From Chloroflexota bacterium (GTDB taxonomy: Bacteria > Chloroflexota > JAJPGV01), in assembly GCA_021325635.1 (NCBI GenBank), contig JAJPGV010000027.1:62001-126000 (forward strand): a stretch of 64,000 nucleotides of DNA, read 5' to 3'. The translations under genes and the position numbers were made by a program. The notes under the pieces are model-generated. The model was not told the DNA's origin and did not search any database. It saw only the letters and a program-made list of their open reading frames with translations. Positions 7,818-16,585 of the stretch are shown piece after piece (position 1 is the first letter of the stretch; the number at the start of each line of letters is the position of its first letter).

Positions 7818-8867
7818 ATGGGCGCAATCGTCACCCTGGCGGACATGGAGAACGCGGTCCGGCAGGACCTCAATGACACCGACGCCGCCAGCTACCGCTG
7901 GCCGGCGGCCATCCTCGACCGCTGCATCGCCCGAGCGCTGAAGGAGTACAGCTTTGTCTGGCCTCGGCTGCAGGGCCTGGTCATCCCGGTCACGGCCGGC
8001 GTGCGAACCTACCCACAGCCGGGGCCAACCGCATTGGCGCTTCCGGCCGCGCCGGCGCTCACTGCGCTGCCCGCGGGTGGCTCGCTGCCGGCGGGAACGG
8101 TGTACGTCAGGGTGAGCGCCGGGTCGGGATCGACCGAGACGGCCCCATCCGGCGAGGCCAGCGCCGCGGTGGCCTCCGGCGGCTCGGTGGCCGTCCAAAT
8201 CGGGGCGCTGGCAGGAGCGCAGCACTATCACGTGTACGCGGGCACGTCGCCGGGCGCAGAGATGTGGAATGGCTTCACGCGTCTCACCGGGCCGGGCGCC
8301 TACACCGTGACCGCGCTGGCCCCCATGGTTGCCAATCCCCAGGGCAGCAGCGCGGGGCAGAGCGTGGGCGCGCCGCTCAAGCTGTCCGAGCCGACTGCTT
8401 CGGTGCAGGCGTGGTGGCTCGAAGAGATCGAGTTTCCCGTCGGCTGCTGGCCGCCGAGAAGCGTGCCCTTCGAGGAGCAGGGCGGCCTGTTCGTGCTCGA
8501 CATCAGCCCTTCGCAGATGGCCGATGCGAACACGGCAGTCATGAACGTGATCTACGCCGCGATCCATCAGCTCGACGCATCCGGCTGCACGATTGCCGAT
8601 CAGGACGTCGACGTGGTTGCGCTGGGCGCGTACGGTTACGCCTGCCTGCAGTACGGAACGCCCGCGGCGGACAACTTCCGCGTTCAGGACGGCGAGATGC
8701 GGGACACGCTGGACGACACCATGGTGCCGCGAGCCTGGCTGCAGCTTGGCCGAGACGCGATCGCCCGCTTCCAGGCCAAGCTCGAAGAGATCCGGCAGCG
8801 ACGTGACTACCAATCCGCGGCGATCGTGCAATGGGGAGACGTGCCGCGGCGCTGGGACCGGCTGTAG
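7818..8867 (+). CDS. Head-tail adaptor/connector-like protein with an inserted beta domain
   Basis: The N-terminus LADMENAVRQDLNDTDAASY followed by RWPAAILDRCIARALKEYSF is characteristic of phage head-completion adaptors that plug below the portal. The C-terminal part (DNFRVQDGEMRDTLDDTMVP, then a long helix IARFQAKLEEIRQRRDYQS) resembles the same family. At 349 residues it is longer than simple adaptors because residues about 80-170 carry a Gly/Ser/Ala-rich beta domain like that in the upstream gene. It starts 9 bases after that gene's stop, so the two are probably one transcript. It is the last recognisable phage-type gene. Confidence 0.65.
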   Translation: MGAIVTLADMENAVRQDLNDTDAASYRWPAAILDRCIARALKEYSFVWPRLQGLVIPVTAGVRTYPQPGPTALALPAAPALTALPAGGSLPAGTVYVRVSAGSGSTETAPSGEASAAVASGGSVAVQIGALAGAQHYHVYAGTSPGAEMWNGFTRLTGPGAYTVTALAPMVANPQGSSAGQSVGAPLKLSEPTASVQAWWLEEIEFPVGCWPPRSVPFEEQGGLFVLDISPSQMADANTAVMNVIYAAIHQLDASGCTIADQDVDVVALGAYGYACLQYGTPAADNFRVQDGEMRDTLDDTMVPRAWLQLGRDAIARFQAKLEEIRQRRDYQSAAIVQWGDVPRRWDRL

Positions 8868-8986
8868 CCAGGGGCTGCTGCCGTCTTCGGCAAGGTCTCT
8901 TGCCTGTTTTACCTATGCGCTGTGCGTGCTTGACGGATGGCGCCCGAGCCTCGATTCGGTACGTTGTTTGCGCACTTGAGACGCAC

Positions 8987-9745
8987 ATGAAGAAGCCTGT
9001 CATCTATCGAACAGCCATCGCCTTAGCCACCCTCTGCCTGCTGGCGACGCCGCCCTTTGCTGCCCAGGCCCAACAAGCCGGAGGCTGCCAGTTCATCCTC
9101 GGCTTCAAGACCCTGCACGACATGGATCCCGGCGACGTGGGCAACTGCATCGACAACCAGGCGTTTGCCGGAAACGGCGACGCTCAGCAGCACACCAGCA
9201 GCGGGTTGATGGCCTGGCGCAAGGCCGACAACTGGACCGCCTTCACCAACGGCTACAGCACCTGGATCAATGGTCCCGGCGGGCTCGTCCACCGCCTGAA
9301 CACACAGCGCTATTCCTGGGAGGCCGACTACGGCGCTCCTAACACCACCAAGATCCTGGACCCCAATGGCCAGAAGCTCACGGTTGCCTTCGAGGCCAAC
9401 CTGGTCCTCAACGGCGCCGTCGAGGCCGACGACGGCAGCGGCCACGTCACGGAGCTGCAGCCCAAAGGACAGTGGGTCAACGTCTACTTCGACGTCCGTA
9501 ACAACCAGACGAAACCTGCCCCGCTCAGCAGCGCCAACATCAGCCTCGGCGACAAGCAGGGCCGCAGCTACGTCAGCCCCTTCGACCTGCGCCAGGTGAC
9601 GGCTATAGGCCAGCAGGAGACCCTGTTCAGCGGGAGCGTCGCCCCGGGCGCGACCGTTATGCTGCGCTTGACGTTCGACGTAGCCAAAGACGCCTCCGGC
9701 GGCGTGCTGCATGTTCCCGGCGGCAACGACGTAGCCGTCCTGTAG
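8987..9745 (+). CDS. Secreted protein with a C-terminal DUF4352-like domain
   Basis: I choose ATG 8987 because a clean signal peptide follows (KKPVIYRTAIALATLCLLAT, cut near QAQQA); the track's longer form adds shadow sequence. The 252-residue product has an N-terminal domain (CQFILGFKTLHDMDP to LNTQRYSWEAD) with conserved-looking Trp/Asn/Gly motifs. Its C-terminal immunoglobulin-like domain (KGQWVNVYFDVRNNQTKPAP) is like DUF4352 extracellular domains. It probably acts outside the membrane, binding or sensing; no catalytic motif is seen. It follows the phage cassette but carries no phage feature. Confidence 0.7.
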   Translation: MKKPVIYRTAIALATLCLLATPPFAAQAQQAGGCQFILGFKTLHDMDPGDVGNCIDNQAFAGNGDAQQHTSSGLMAWRKADNWTAFTNGYSTWINGPGGLVHRLNTQRYSWEADYGAPNTTKILDPNGQKLTVAFEANLVLNGAVEADDGSGHVTELQPKGQWVNVYFDVRNNQTKPAPLSSANISLGDKQGRSYVSPFDLRQVTAIGQQETLFSGSVAPGATVMLRLTFDVAKDASGGVLHVPGGNDVAVL

Positions 9746-9965
9746 CCGACCTCCGAGCGCTCTGCCGCTCGGCACAATCAACCACCCTCAACCCCTCCGC
9801 CACCCAATAGTCCCGTCCGCTCGGCCCGGCGCCACCAGGCGCCACGCCGCCCGCTAGGATGCCATACAGGACCCTCGGTTGTCTGCCGATAACCAAGAGA
9901 GGGGTCCCAAGGGATCCTCGGAGCGCCTGCGCTCTGGGAGCGCTGGCGGGAAAGGAACGCCGGGC

Positions 9966-11381
9966 ATGAGATTGAACCCCAAACGTCTCGCGATCGCGGC
10001 CGCATGTCTGCTGCTTGGATCGGTCCCCGCGGGATCGGCTGCGCAGGGCGTAGCCTCGCCCGCCGTCGAAGCGACTGCCGGAGCCGCCGCGCCGCTGGCG
10101 CTAGTTGGGACGGCGGGCACGAAGGTGACCATCAGCGGCGCTAACTTCGGTACCGGCGGGGCGGTGCGTTTCGGCACCAGCACGATCATCGCGCTCACCT
10201 CCAAGTGCAGCGGCAGCCAGACCGGCTGCATCGTGTCATCGTCCACCTCCTCCATCTCCGTCAAAGCGCCCGCCGGCAGCGGAATGGCGGCGGTGAACGT
10301 CTGCCCGGACACCACCTGCTCCACGGTCGCATCCAACTACGCGCCCCGTCAAACCTTCGACTACAACCCGGCCATCACCGGGCTGAGCACGCACGTCTTC
10401 AGCAAGGCCGGCATGACGCTGACCATCAGTGGCGGGCATTTCGGCACGGCCACGCCGACGATCAACTTCAAGAACGGCTCGACGGTCGTCAGCACGGTCA
10501 ACTCGAAGTGCGCGTCGACCACCACCACCGGCTGCGTCAAGAGCGTGGCCGACAGCTCCATTGTGGTTGCGCCGCCTACCCTCAGCTCCTGCCTGTGCAC
10601 CGTTGAAGTGCAGATTGGCTCGACCGTTGCGGACGACCTGACGAACGCCGCCCTCGGCACGAGCTTCGACTACAACCCGGCCACGACCGGGGTGACCCCG
10701 AATGGCGGCCAGCCGGGCGCGACCATAACCATCAAGGGCACCAACCTGGGCACGTCGACGCCGACGATTCGCTTCGCCAACATCGGCACCAGCAGCGGAA
10801 ACCTCGACGTGAGCGCCAAGTGCTCCAGTGTGGTGAAGACGAACTGCATCGCCGCGGCCACGGCGACGGCCATCTCCGTCAAGGCTCCGACGCCGATCAG
10901 CACGAGCGCTACCCACGCCGTCATCACGGTGTGCCCCGGCGGCAACTGCGCCGCCCCGGCCGACGATCTGACCAGCCTGGCAACAACGCCGCAGGCATCG
11001 AGCTTCGACTACGGCCCGCTCATGACGAGCCTATCCGCGTCCTTTGCGAAGCCGGGCGGCTCGATGACTGTCAAGGGTGTGAATTTTGGCAAGCTGGCCG
11101 GCGTGGAGCTCAACCCCGTTTCGCCGGGAAGTCCAACGTTCCTGTTGCCCTGCACCACCGGCCAAACGAGCGGCTGCGTGGCCGTCAGCGACACGACGAT
11201 TACGGTGAAGCCGCCGTCCAGCCTTTCCGGCCAATTTAATCTTTCCGTCGGAACGGCCCAGCTTTCGGCCACTAGCAGCCTCAGCGCCAGCGTAATCGCC
11301 GCTACTACTCTCAGCGGCGTGGGCACCACCCTGCCGATCGAGTTCACGAGCGGGCCTGTGGTGACCGGCATCTCCTCGTAG
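9966..11381 (+). CDS. Secreted surface protein with four Cys-bearing IPT/TIG-like repeats
   Basis: ATG 9966 precedes a signal peptide (KRLAIAAACLLLGSVPAGSA), so the 29 extra residues in the track are not used. The 471-residue product has four IPT/TIG-like immunoglobulin repeats, each opening with a Gly-rich strand pair (GTKVTISGANFGTG, GMTLTISGGHFGT, GATITIKGTNLGT, GSMTVKGVNFGK). Each repeat carries a Cys pair of the form KC...GC (KCSGSQTGC, KCASTTTTGC, KCSSVVKTNC, PCTTGQTSGC), and three carry further Cys near their ends. Repeat junctions share DNA such as TTCGACTACAACCCGGCCA. No anchor is visible; an adhesive or structural extracellular role is likely but unproven. Confidence 0.75.
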   Translation: MRLNPKRLAIAAACLLLGSVPAGSAAQGVASPAVEATAGAAAPLALVGTAGTKVTISGANFGTGGAVRFGTSTIIALTSKCSGSQTGCIVSSSTSSISVKAPAGSGMAAVNVCPDTTCSTVASNYAPRQTFDYNPAITGLSTHVFSKAGMTLTISGGHFGTATPTINFKNGSTVVSTVNSKCASTTTTGCVKSVADSSIVVAPPTLSSCLCTVEVQIGSTVADDLTNAALGTSFDYNPATTGVTPNGGQPGATITIKGTNLGTSTPTIRFANIGTSSGNLDVSAKCSSVVKTNCIAAATATAISVKAPTPISTSATHAVITVCPGGNCAAPADDLTSLATTPQASSFDYGPLMTSLSASFAKPGGSMTVKGVNFGKLAGVELNPVSPGSPTFLLPCTTGQTSGCVAVSDTTITVKPPSSLSGQFNLSVGTAQLSATSSLSASVIAATTLSGVGTTLPIEFTSGPVVTGISS

Positions 11382-11392
11382 CTCTTACGGCA

Positions 11393-11419
11393 CGTGCAGC
11401 CGGCGGGGCCGGCTGCACG
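11393..11419 (+). terminator. Perfect 12-bp hairpin after the IPT-repeat gene
   Basis: CGTGCAGCCGGC-GGG-GCCGGCTGCACG begins 12 bases after the stop codon. There is no U-tract, so it is either a terminator of the GC-hairpin type or an RNA-stabilising 3-prime structure. Confidence 0.55.
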
Positions 11420-11569
11420 CGCCATCCGCTGCCACACTAGAGGCGTGGCGCAAGGATCCGAGGCAGCCGCGGCTGGATGTGACCGAGTGAGGGCTCATTG
11501 CCAAGGCCTGGTCCGGAGGAGCGAAAGCCACACCGCCGGCGGCCTTCCCAATACACTGCTGGAACGACC

Positions 11570-14131
11570 ATGAAGCCGGAGCCTGCGCTTCTGCAGGGCC
11601 ATGCCCCCGACGTGGGCGAGGAGCTCATCCGCGAGCACCTGCAGCGGCTGGATGAGAGCTACTTCGCGGCCTTTCCGCCGGACGTGATAGGGCTGCACCT
11701 GCAGGGGCTGGCTCGGCTCAGTCCGGCACACCCCATCGAGATCATTTTCCAGGCAGCCGCCGGCGCACAAACGAGCTGCACGGTACTCAGCTTCGACCAC
11801 CCCTCGGCGTTCTCCCTTATCTGCGGAGCCCTGGCCAGTGTCGGCTTCAGCATCGAATCAGGAGACGTCTTCACCTACGCGGCGGCGCAGCACGTGCCTG
11901 CCTCGGGCCGGCCTCGGCGGGACGCCATGGGCCGGCCTGTCCTCGACCCATTACGCCGCCGGCGCATCGTGGATCGTTTCGTCGGCCAGCCGCCGGCCGG
12001 GATGGACCAAGGCTGGATGGAGACGCTCCGCGCTCGCCTGGAAGAGATCGCCGGCTTGCTGGAGCAGGGCGACGCTCACCTCGGAGCGGCGCGGCGACGA
12101 ATCAATGATTGGGTGGCCACGTGGCTGAGCGAGCACGCCGGCGTTGGCAGCCATGCCCTGGCTCCGGTGCAGGTGCAGGTCGAGCGGCTGCCGGGGGCCA
12201 CTCGGATGCGCGTGACCACCCACGACACGCCGGCGTTCCTGTACGCCTTCAGCACAGGCCTGTCGCTGCGCGGCGTATCCATCGAGCGCGTACGCATTGC
12301 CACCATCGAGGGCACCCTGCACGATGAGATCGACATCCTTGGCCCGGACGGGCAGGCGGTCAGTGATCCGCTGCTGCTGGACCTGCTGCGCGTGTCGGCG
12401 GTGCTGACCAAGCAGTTCACCTACTTCCTGGATCGCGCGCCCGATCCATCGTCCGCGCTGGAGCGGTTCAACTTGCTGGTGCGTGACGTGTTCGAGCGGC
12501 GCGGCGAGCAATGGCTGGTGGCCATCTCCAATCCCGACGCGCTGCAGGGATTGGCGCGCGTGCTCGGCGCCAGCGACTTCCTATGGGAAGACTTTGTGAG
12601 AGTGCAGTACGAGTCGCTGCTGCCCTTTTTCAAGCCCCAGCCAGGACAGCCCACCATTGGCGAGTGGCTCGACACCGCGCCGCAGCGGCTGGCCCAAGCG
12701 GTGGCCTCGGCACAGGGCTACGAGGAACGCCGGCGAGCGCTGAACGAAGCCAAGGACCAGGAAGCCTTTATGGCCGACCTCGAGCACGTCCTGTCGGGAG
12801 GGGTTGAAGGACGGCGTCTGAGCCTGCGGCTGACGAGCCTGGCGGAACGCGTGGTCCGCCATGCCTCGGCAGCCGTGTACGACCACCTGGTCGAGCGCCA
12901 CGGACAGCCTGAAAACAGCGCCTACGCCATTTTCGGGCTGGGCAAGCTGGGCGGCGCGTCTATCGGTTATGCCTCCGACATAGAGCTGCTGGTGGTGTAC
13001 GCCGGGCGGGGGCGAAGCGCCGGGCCGGAACCCATCGACAACGGCTCGTTCTTCGCCGAGCTCGCCCAGGGGCTGACGCGCTTCATTCAGGCCAAGGAGG
13101 ACGGCCTGCTGCAGATCGACATGAAACTGCGGCCCTTTGGTATCGATGGACCCCTGGCCACCACCATGGACGGCTTCCGGGACTACTACGGCCCGGGGGG
13201 GCCGGCCCACAGCCTGGAGCGGCTGGCGCTCACCCGATTGCGTGCCATTGCCGGCGACCCGGAGCTGGGGCGTGAAATCGAGCAGCTGCGCGACGACGTC
13301 CTGTACTTCGTGCCGTCGATCAACCTGGACGAGCTGCGCACCACCCGCACGCTGCAGCTGGAGCAGAAGTCGAGGATGGGCAGCTTCAACGCCAAGTACA
13401 GCCCCGGCGGCCTGGTCGACGTGGAATACGCCACGGAAATCCTGCAGGTGCTGCACGGCAAGCACGAGCCCAGCCTGCGCACGCCGTACACCGAACAGGC
13501 AATCGAGGCCTTGAGCCGCGTCGACGTGCTGAACGAAGCCGAGGCCCAGCAGCTGGCCGGCGCCTACGACTTCCTCAGCCGGGTCATCAACGGACTGCGC
13601 ATGCTGCGCGGATGGGCGGGCGATCTCTTCATCCCGGACGCGGGATCGGAGGAGCTGGAATACCTCGCCCGGCGCATCGGCTACCAGGATCGCATCGATT
13701 TCAGCGCCGGCCGGCAGCTGCAGGTCGAGCTGCAGGTCCGCACGGCCACGGTGCGCGCCTTCGTCGAGCGCCGTTTCGGACGCGCCGGGCTGCCGGGTCG
13801 GGCGGCGATCAACGCCGCCGACCTGATTCTTTCGGACAGCCTCCCAGTCGAAGCGCGCCACAGCCTGCTATCCCAGGCGGGTTTCCGGAACCCGGAGCGC
13901 GCGTTGACCAACCTGCGCCGCATGGCCACCGCGGAAAACGCTCGGATTGTCCTGGCCGAGGTCGTCACCCTGGCCCTGCCTATGCTGGCTCGGACTGCGA
14001 ACCCGGATGGAACCCTGGAAGCCTGGCGGCAGCGCGTCGACCTCGTGGACGATCCCGAAGCGCATTTTCGCCGGCTGCTGGAGGACGTTCGCAATCTGGA
14101 AACCGAGCTGAAGGAAGGGGAACGAAAATGA
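11570..14131 (+). CDS. ACT-ACT-GlnE-like nucleotidyltransferase
   Basis: This is an 853-residue protein from ATG 11570. The N-terminal 330 residues contain two ACT-like sensory segments (around SCTVLSFDHPSAFSLICGAL and TRMRVTTHDTPAFLYAFSTG) of the type found in GlnD. From about residue 400 it matches one half of glutamine synthetase adenylyltransferase GlnE. The motifs are FGLGKLGGASIGYASDIEL near 454 (nucleotidyltransferase G..SDxE/D metal site), LRPFGIDGPL near 520, and the helical segment LVDVEYATEILQVLHGKHEP. Ordinary GlnE has two such halves and no ACT domain, so this is an unusual architecture. It likely nucleotidylates a target under small-molecule control. No glutamine synthetase gene is nearby, so the target is unknown. 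Confidence 0.72.
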   Translation: MKPEPALLQGHAPDVGEELIREHLQRLDESYFAAFPPDVIGLHLQGLARLSPAHPIEIIFQAAAGAQTSCTVLSFDHPSAFSLICGALASVGFSIESGDVFTYAAAQHVPASGRPRRDAMGRPVLDPLRRRRIVDRFVGQPPAGMDQGWMETLRARLEEIAGLLEQGDAHLGAARRRINDWVATWLSEHAGVGSHALAPVQVQVERLPGATRMRVTTHDTPAFLYAFSTGLSLRGVSIERVRIATIEGTLHDEIDILGPDGQAVSDPLLLDLLRVSAVLTKQFTYFLDRAPDPSSALERFNLLVRDVFERRGEQWLVAISNPDALQGLARVLGASDFLWEDFVRVQYESLLPFFKPQPGQPTIGEWLDTAPQRLAQAVASAQGYEERRRALNEAKDQEAFMADLEHVLSGGVEGRRLSLRLTSLAERVVRHASAAVYDHLVERHGQPENSAYAIFGLGKLGGASIGYASDIELLVVYAGRGRSAGPEPIDNGSFFAELAQGLTRFIQAKEDGLLQIDMKLRPFGIDGPLATTMDGFRDYYGPGGPAHSLERLALTRLRAIAGDPELGREIEQLRDDVLYFVPSINLDELRTTRTLQLEQKSRMGSFNAKYSPGGLVDVEYATEILQVLHGKHEPSLRTPYTEQAIEALSRVDVLNEAEAQQLAGAYDFLSRVINGLRMLRGWAGDLFIPDAGSEELEYLARRIGYQDRIDFSAGRQLQVELQVRTATVRAFVERRFGRAGLPGRAAINAADLILSDSLPVEARHSLLSQAGFRNPERALTNLRRMATAENARIVLAEVVTLALPMLARTANPDGTLEAWRQRVDLVDDPEAHFRRLLEDVRNLETELKEGERK

Positions 14132-14490
14132 ACCCTCAGGACGTGCTCGCCCAGGCGAGAGACGCGGTCACCGTGAAGCGCGTATTCGGCGATCCGTACG
14201 AGGCTGGCGGCGTGACCTTCATCCCTGTGGCCCGTGTTCGCGGCGGCGGGGGCGGCGGACAGGGGCAGAACACCCGCGACGGCGAGGGAGCTTCCAATTC
14301 CGGTTGGGGCGGAGGCTTCGGCTTCGCCGCCGATCCCGTCGGCGCCTACGTGCTCAAGAACGGCGAGGTGCAGTGGAAGCCCGCCGTCAACGTGAACAAG
14401 ATCGTGCTCGGCGGCCAGATCGTCGCCCTCGTCGCCCTGTTGACCGTCCGCTACGCGATGAAAGTCTGGGCGCGAGGCGTAAGGCGTTAG
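14128..14490 (+). CDS. GerW/YtfJ-family protein
   Basis: This 120-residue gene starts at ATG 14128, overlapping the previous stop as ATGA; the track shows it only inside a longer ORF. It has the family layout: VKRVFGDPYEAGGVTFIPVA at residues about 16-35, a Gly-rich run, then GGGFGFAADPVGAYVLKNGE and a hydrophobic C-terminal segment. In Bacillus the homologue localises to the spore, but family members are common in non-sporulating lineages and their biochemistry is unclear. The tight coupling to a GlnE-like enzyme is the most informative clue here and suggests a joint role. Confidence 0.8.
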   Translation: MNPQDVLAQARDAVTVKRVFGDPYEAGGVTFIPVARVRGGGGGGQGQNTRDGEGASNSGWGGGFGFAADPVGAYVLKNGEVQWKPAVNVNKIVLGGQIVALVALLTVRYAMKVWARGVRR

Positions 14491-14529
14491 CGGTCAGGCG
14501 ACTGGCGCCTTGCGACTCCCGCCTGGCGC

Positions 14530-15261
14530 CTAACGTTTTACGGGAAGGTGGAGGCCGCACTCCACCTTGGCGGTGCCGGACCAGCGGCCGGCCCTGAGAT
14601 CCTCGCCGGGCATGACCGGCCGCGTGCAGGGCATGCAGCCGATGGACGGATAGCCGTCGTCGTGCAGCTTATTCACCGGCACGTCGTGCTCGCGGATGTA
14701 GGACCACACGTCATCTTCGGTCCAGTCCGCCAGCGGGCTGACCTTCCACAGCTCGAAGGTCTCATCCCAGCCCACGTGGGGCACCGTGGCGCGGGTACTC
14801 GACTGATCGCGGCGGATGCCGCTGATCCAGGCGCGCTTACCCCGCAGCGCCCGTTCGGTCGGCGCCACCTTGCGCAGGTAGCAGCAGCGGTCTGGGTCAC
14901 GAAGCCACAGCTCATCGCCATGGCGCTCAGCCTGCTCGACCAGGCTCAGCGACGACCGATAGGCCACCGGCTGGATGCCGTAACGCCGCTCGGCCTCGTC
15001 CCGCAGCGCATATGTCTCGAGGAACAGCAGGCCGGTGTCCAGGTAAAAGACCTCCACCTGCAGCTTCAGCTTGGCCACCATATCCAGCAGGACCATGCCG
15101 GACGCGCCGCCAAAGCTGCAGGACAGCGACAGGTCCGGCGAAAAGCGATCAGCTGCCCAGCGCAGCACATCCTCAGGGCTCGCCTGGGCAAACCGCTGGT
15201 TGAGCTCCGCCAGCTCCTCCTCGGTGGGCCGAAGCTCGACTTCGGCGGCCGGGCCGGCCAT
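14530..15261 (-). CDS. cysH: Adenylylsulfate (APS) reductase CysH
   Basis: Reduces activated sulfate to sulfite in assimilatory sulfur metabolism. The 243-residue protein has the PP-loop-like segment LSCSFGGASGMVL, two Cys pairs (DRCCYLRK near 127 and GCMPC near 210) that bind a [4Fe-4S] cluster in APS-using enzymes, and the catalytic Cys in VECGLHLP at the C-terminus. The cluster Cys pairs indicate APS rather than PAPS as substrate, matching the absence of cysC here. Its start overlaps the cysN stop by one base (TAATG). It is the last gene of the cysD-cysN-cysH operon. Confidence 0.9.
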   Translation of the reverse strand: MAGPAAEVELRPTEEELAELNQRFAQASPEDVLRWAADRFSPDLSLSCSFGGASGMVLLDMVAKLKLQVEVFYLDTGLLFLETYALRDEAERRYGIQPVAYRSSLSLVEQAERHGDELWLRDPDRCCYLRKVAPTERALRGKRAWISGIRRDQSSTRATVPHVGWDETFELWKVSPLADWTEDDVWSYIREHDVPVNKLHDDGYPSIGCMPCTRPVMPGEDLRAGRWSGTAKVECGLHLPVKR

Positions 15262-16583
15262 TACCAGTCCTCTCCCGGAGGCAGGATCATGCCGGCAGCC
15301 ACGGTGCTGTTCGTTCCTTCGTCAGCCAGGATGAAGCTGCCCGTTACGCGATTGCGCCGGTACTCGTCCCACAGCAGGGGCTGCGTGGTTCGCAGCCGCA
15401 GCCGGCCAACGTCGTTCAGCTTCAGATTCAAGCCGCGCACGTCGGTGTCCCGCTGCAGGGTGTTGGTATCCAGCCGGTAGTCGATGCCGGTCACCAGCGC
15501 GCGGGCCTTGCGGGTCGTGTGGCGGATGGTGTAACGGCCGTTCGGATTCAGCGGAGTCTCGCTGAACCAGCAGACCATCGCCTCCACGTCCTGGCTCGAC
15601 GACGGCGGGCTGAAAGGGTCGCACAGCATGTCCCCGCGCGAGACGTCCAGGTCGTCCTCCAGCAGCAGGCTCACGCTGAGCGGCGCAGCGGCGCTGTCCA
15701 GGCTTCCGTCGTAGGTATCAATCGCCCGAATGCGCGTAGTCTTGCCCAGCGGCAGCACCAGCACCTCGTCGCCCGGCTGCACCCTGCCGCTGCCAATCTG
15801 TCCCGCGTAAGCTCGATAGTCGTGGTGCTCGTTGGACATCGGCCGGACCACCCACTGCACCGGAAAGCGGAAGCCGGCCTCGCCGGCGTTCGAGCCGGCG
15901 GGCACCGCCTCCAGATAGGGCAGCAGCGCCGGGCCGTCGTACCACTCCATGTTGGCTGAGGGCTCGATCACGTTGTCGCCATACAGCGCGGACACCGGAA
16001 TGAAGGCGACGTTGGCCGTGCCCAGCCCGGTCGCGAACGACGAGAACTCATCCCGAACCTGCTCGAACGCTTCCCGCGCATAGCCCACCAGGTCCATCTT
16101 GTTCACGCACACCAGCAGCTGACGAACGCCCAGCAGCGAGGCCAGCAGCGCGTGCCGGCGCGACTGTTCGACCACGCCGTTGCGAGCGTCGACCAGGATG
16201 AGCGCCAGGTCCGAGGTCGAAGCCCCGGTGACCATGTTGCGGGTGTACTGAACGTGGCCCGGCGTGTCGGCGATGATGAACTTCCGCCTGGGCGTGGCGA
16301 AGTAGCGATAGGCCACGTCGATGGTGATGCCCTGCTCGCGCTCGGCCCGCAGGCCATCGGTGAGCAGCGCCAGGTTCAGCTGGTCCGCGCCCTGGCGCAG
16401 GCTTGCCCGCTCGATGGCTTCCAGCTGATCCTCGAAAATCGACTTGGTCTCATACAGCAGGCGCCCGATGAGGGTGCTCTTGCCGTCATCCACCGACCCC
16501 GCGGTGGACAGGCGCAGCAGGTCGATCGTGGATAGCGCGGCGGCGGGGCCGGCAAGTCGGGAATCGAGAGCGGCAATGGCCAA
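15261..16583 (-). CDS. cysN: Sulfate adenylyltransferase subunit 1, GTPase CysN
   Basis: The regulatory GTPase subunit of ATP sulfurylase, which drives formation of APS from ATP and sulfate. The 440-residue protein has the translational-GTPase motifs GSVDDGKST (G1), DTPGHVQY (G3) and NKMD (G4), then beta-barrel domains of the EF-Tu type. There is no C-terminal APS kinase (CysC) domain, as the length shows. It starts with TTG, 2 bases after the cysD stop, so translation is coupled. Confidence 0.92.
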   Translation of the reverse strand: MAIAALDSRLAGPAAALSTIDLLRLSTAGSVDDGKSTLIGRLLYETKSIFEDQLEAIERASLRQGADQLNLALLTDGLRAEREQGITIDVAYRYFATPRRKFIIADTPGHVQYTRNMVTGASTSDLALILVDARNGVVEQSRRHALLASLLGVRQLLVCVNKMDLVGYAREAFEQVRDEFSSFATGLGTANVAFIPVSALYGDNVIEPSANMEWYDGPALLPYLEAVPAGSNAGEAGFRFPVQWVVRPMSNEHHDYRAYAGQIGSGRVQPGDEVLVLPLGKTTRIRAIDTYDGSLDSAAAPLSVSLLLEDDLDVSRGDMLCDPFSPPSSSQDVEAMVCWFSETPLNPNGRYTIRHTTRKARALVTGIDYRLDTNTLQRDTDVRGLNLKLNDVGRLRLRTTQPLLWDEYRRNRVTGSFILADEGTNSTVAAGMILPPGEDW

Positions 16584-16585
16584 GG

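Noticed and set aside
6966-8831. 621-residue minus-strand ORF
   Set aside because: Antisense to the fibre-like and adaptor genes, which have good ribosome-binding sites and family features.
1-9000. Phage integration sites (att) or integrase
   Set aside because: No integrase-like ORF or long direct repeat flanking the phage cassette is visible inside the window; the left boundary may lie outside it.
15261-16583. Fused CysN-CysC bifunctional enzyme
   Set aside because: The protein ends at 440 residues with no APS kinase P-loop at its C-terminus.
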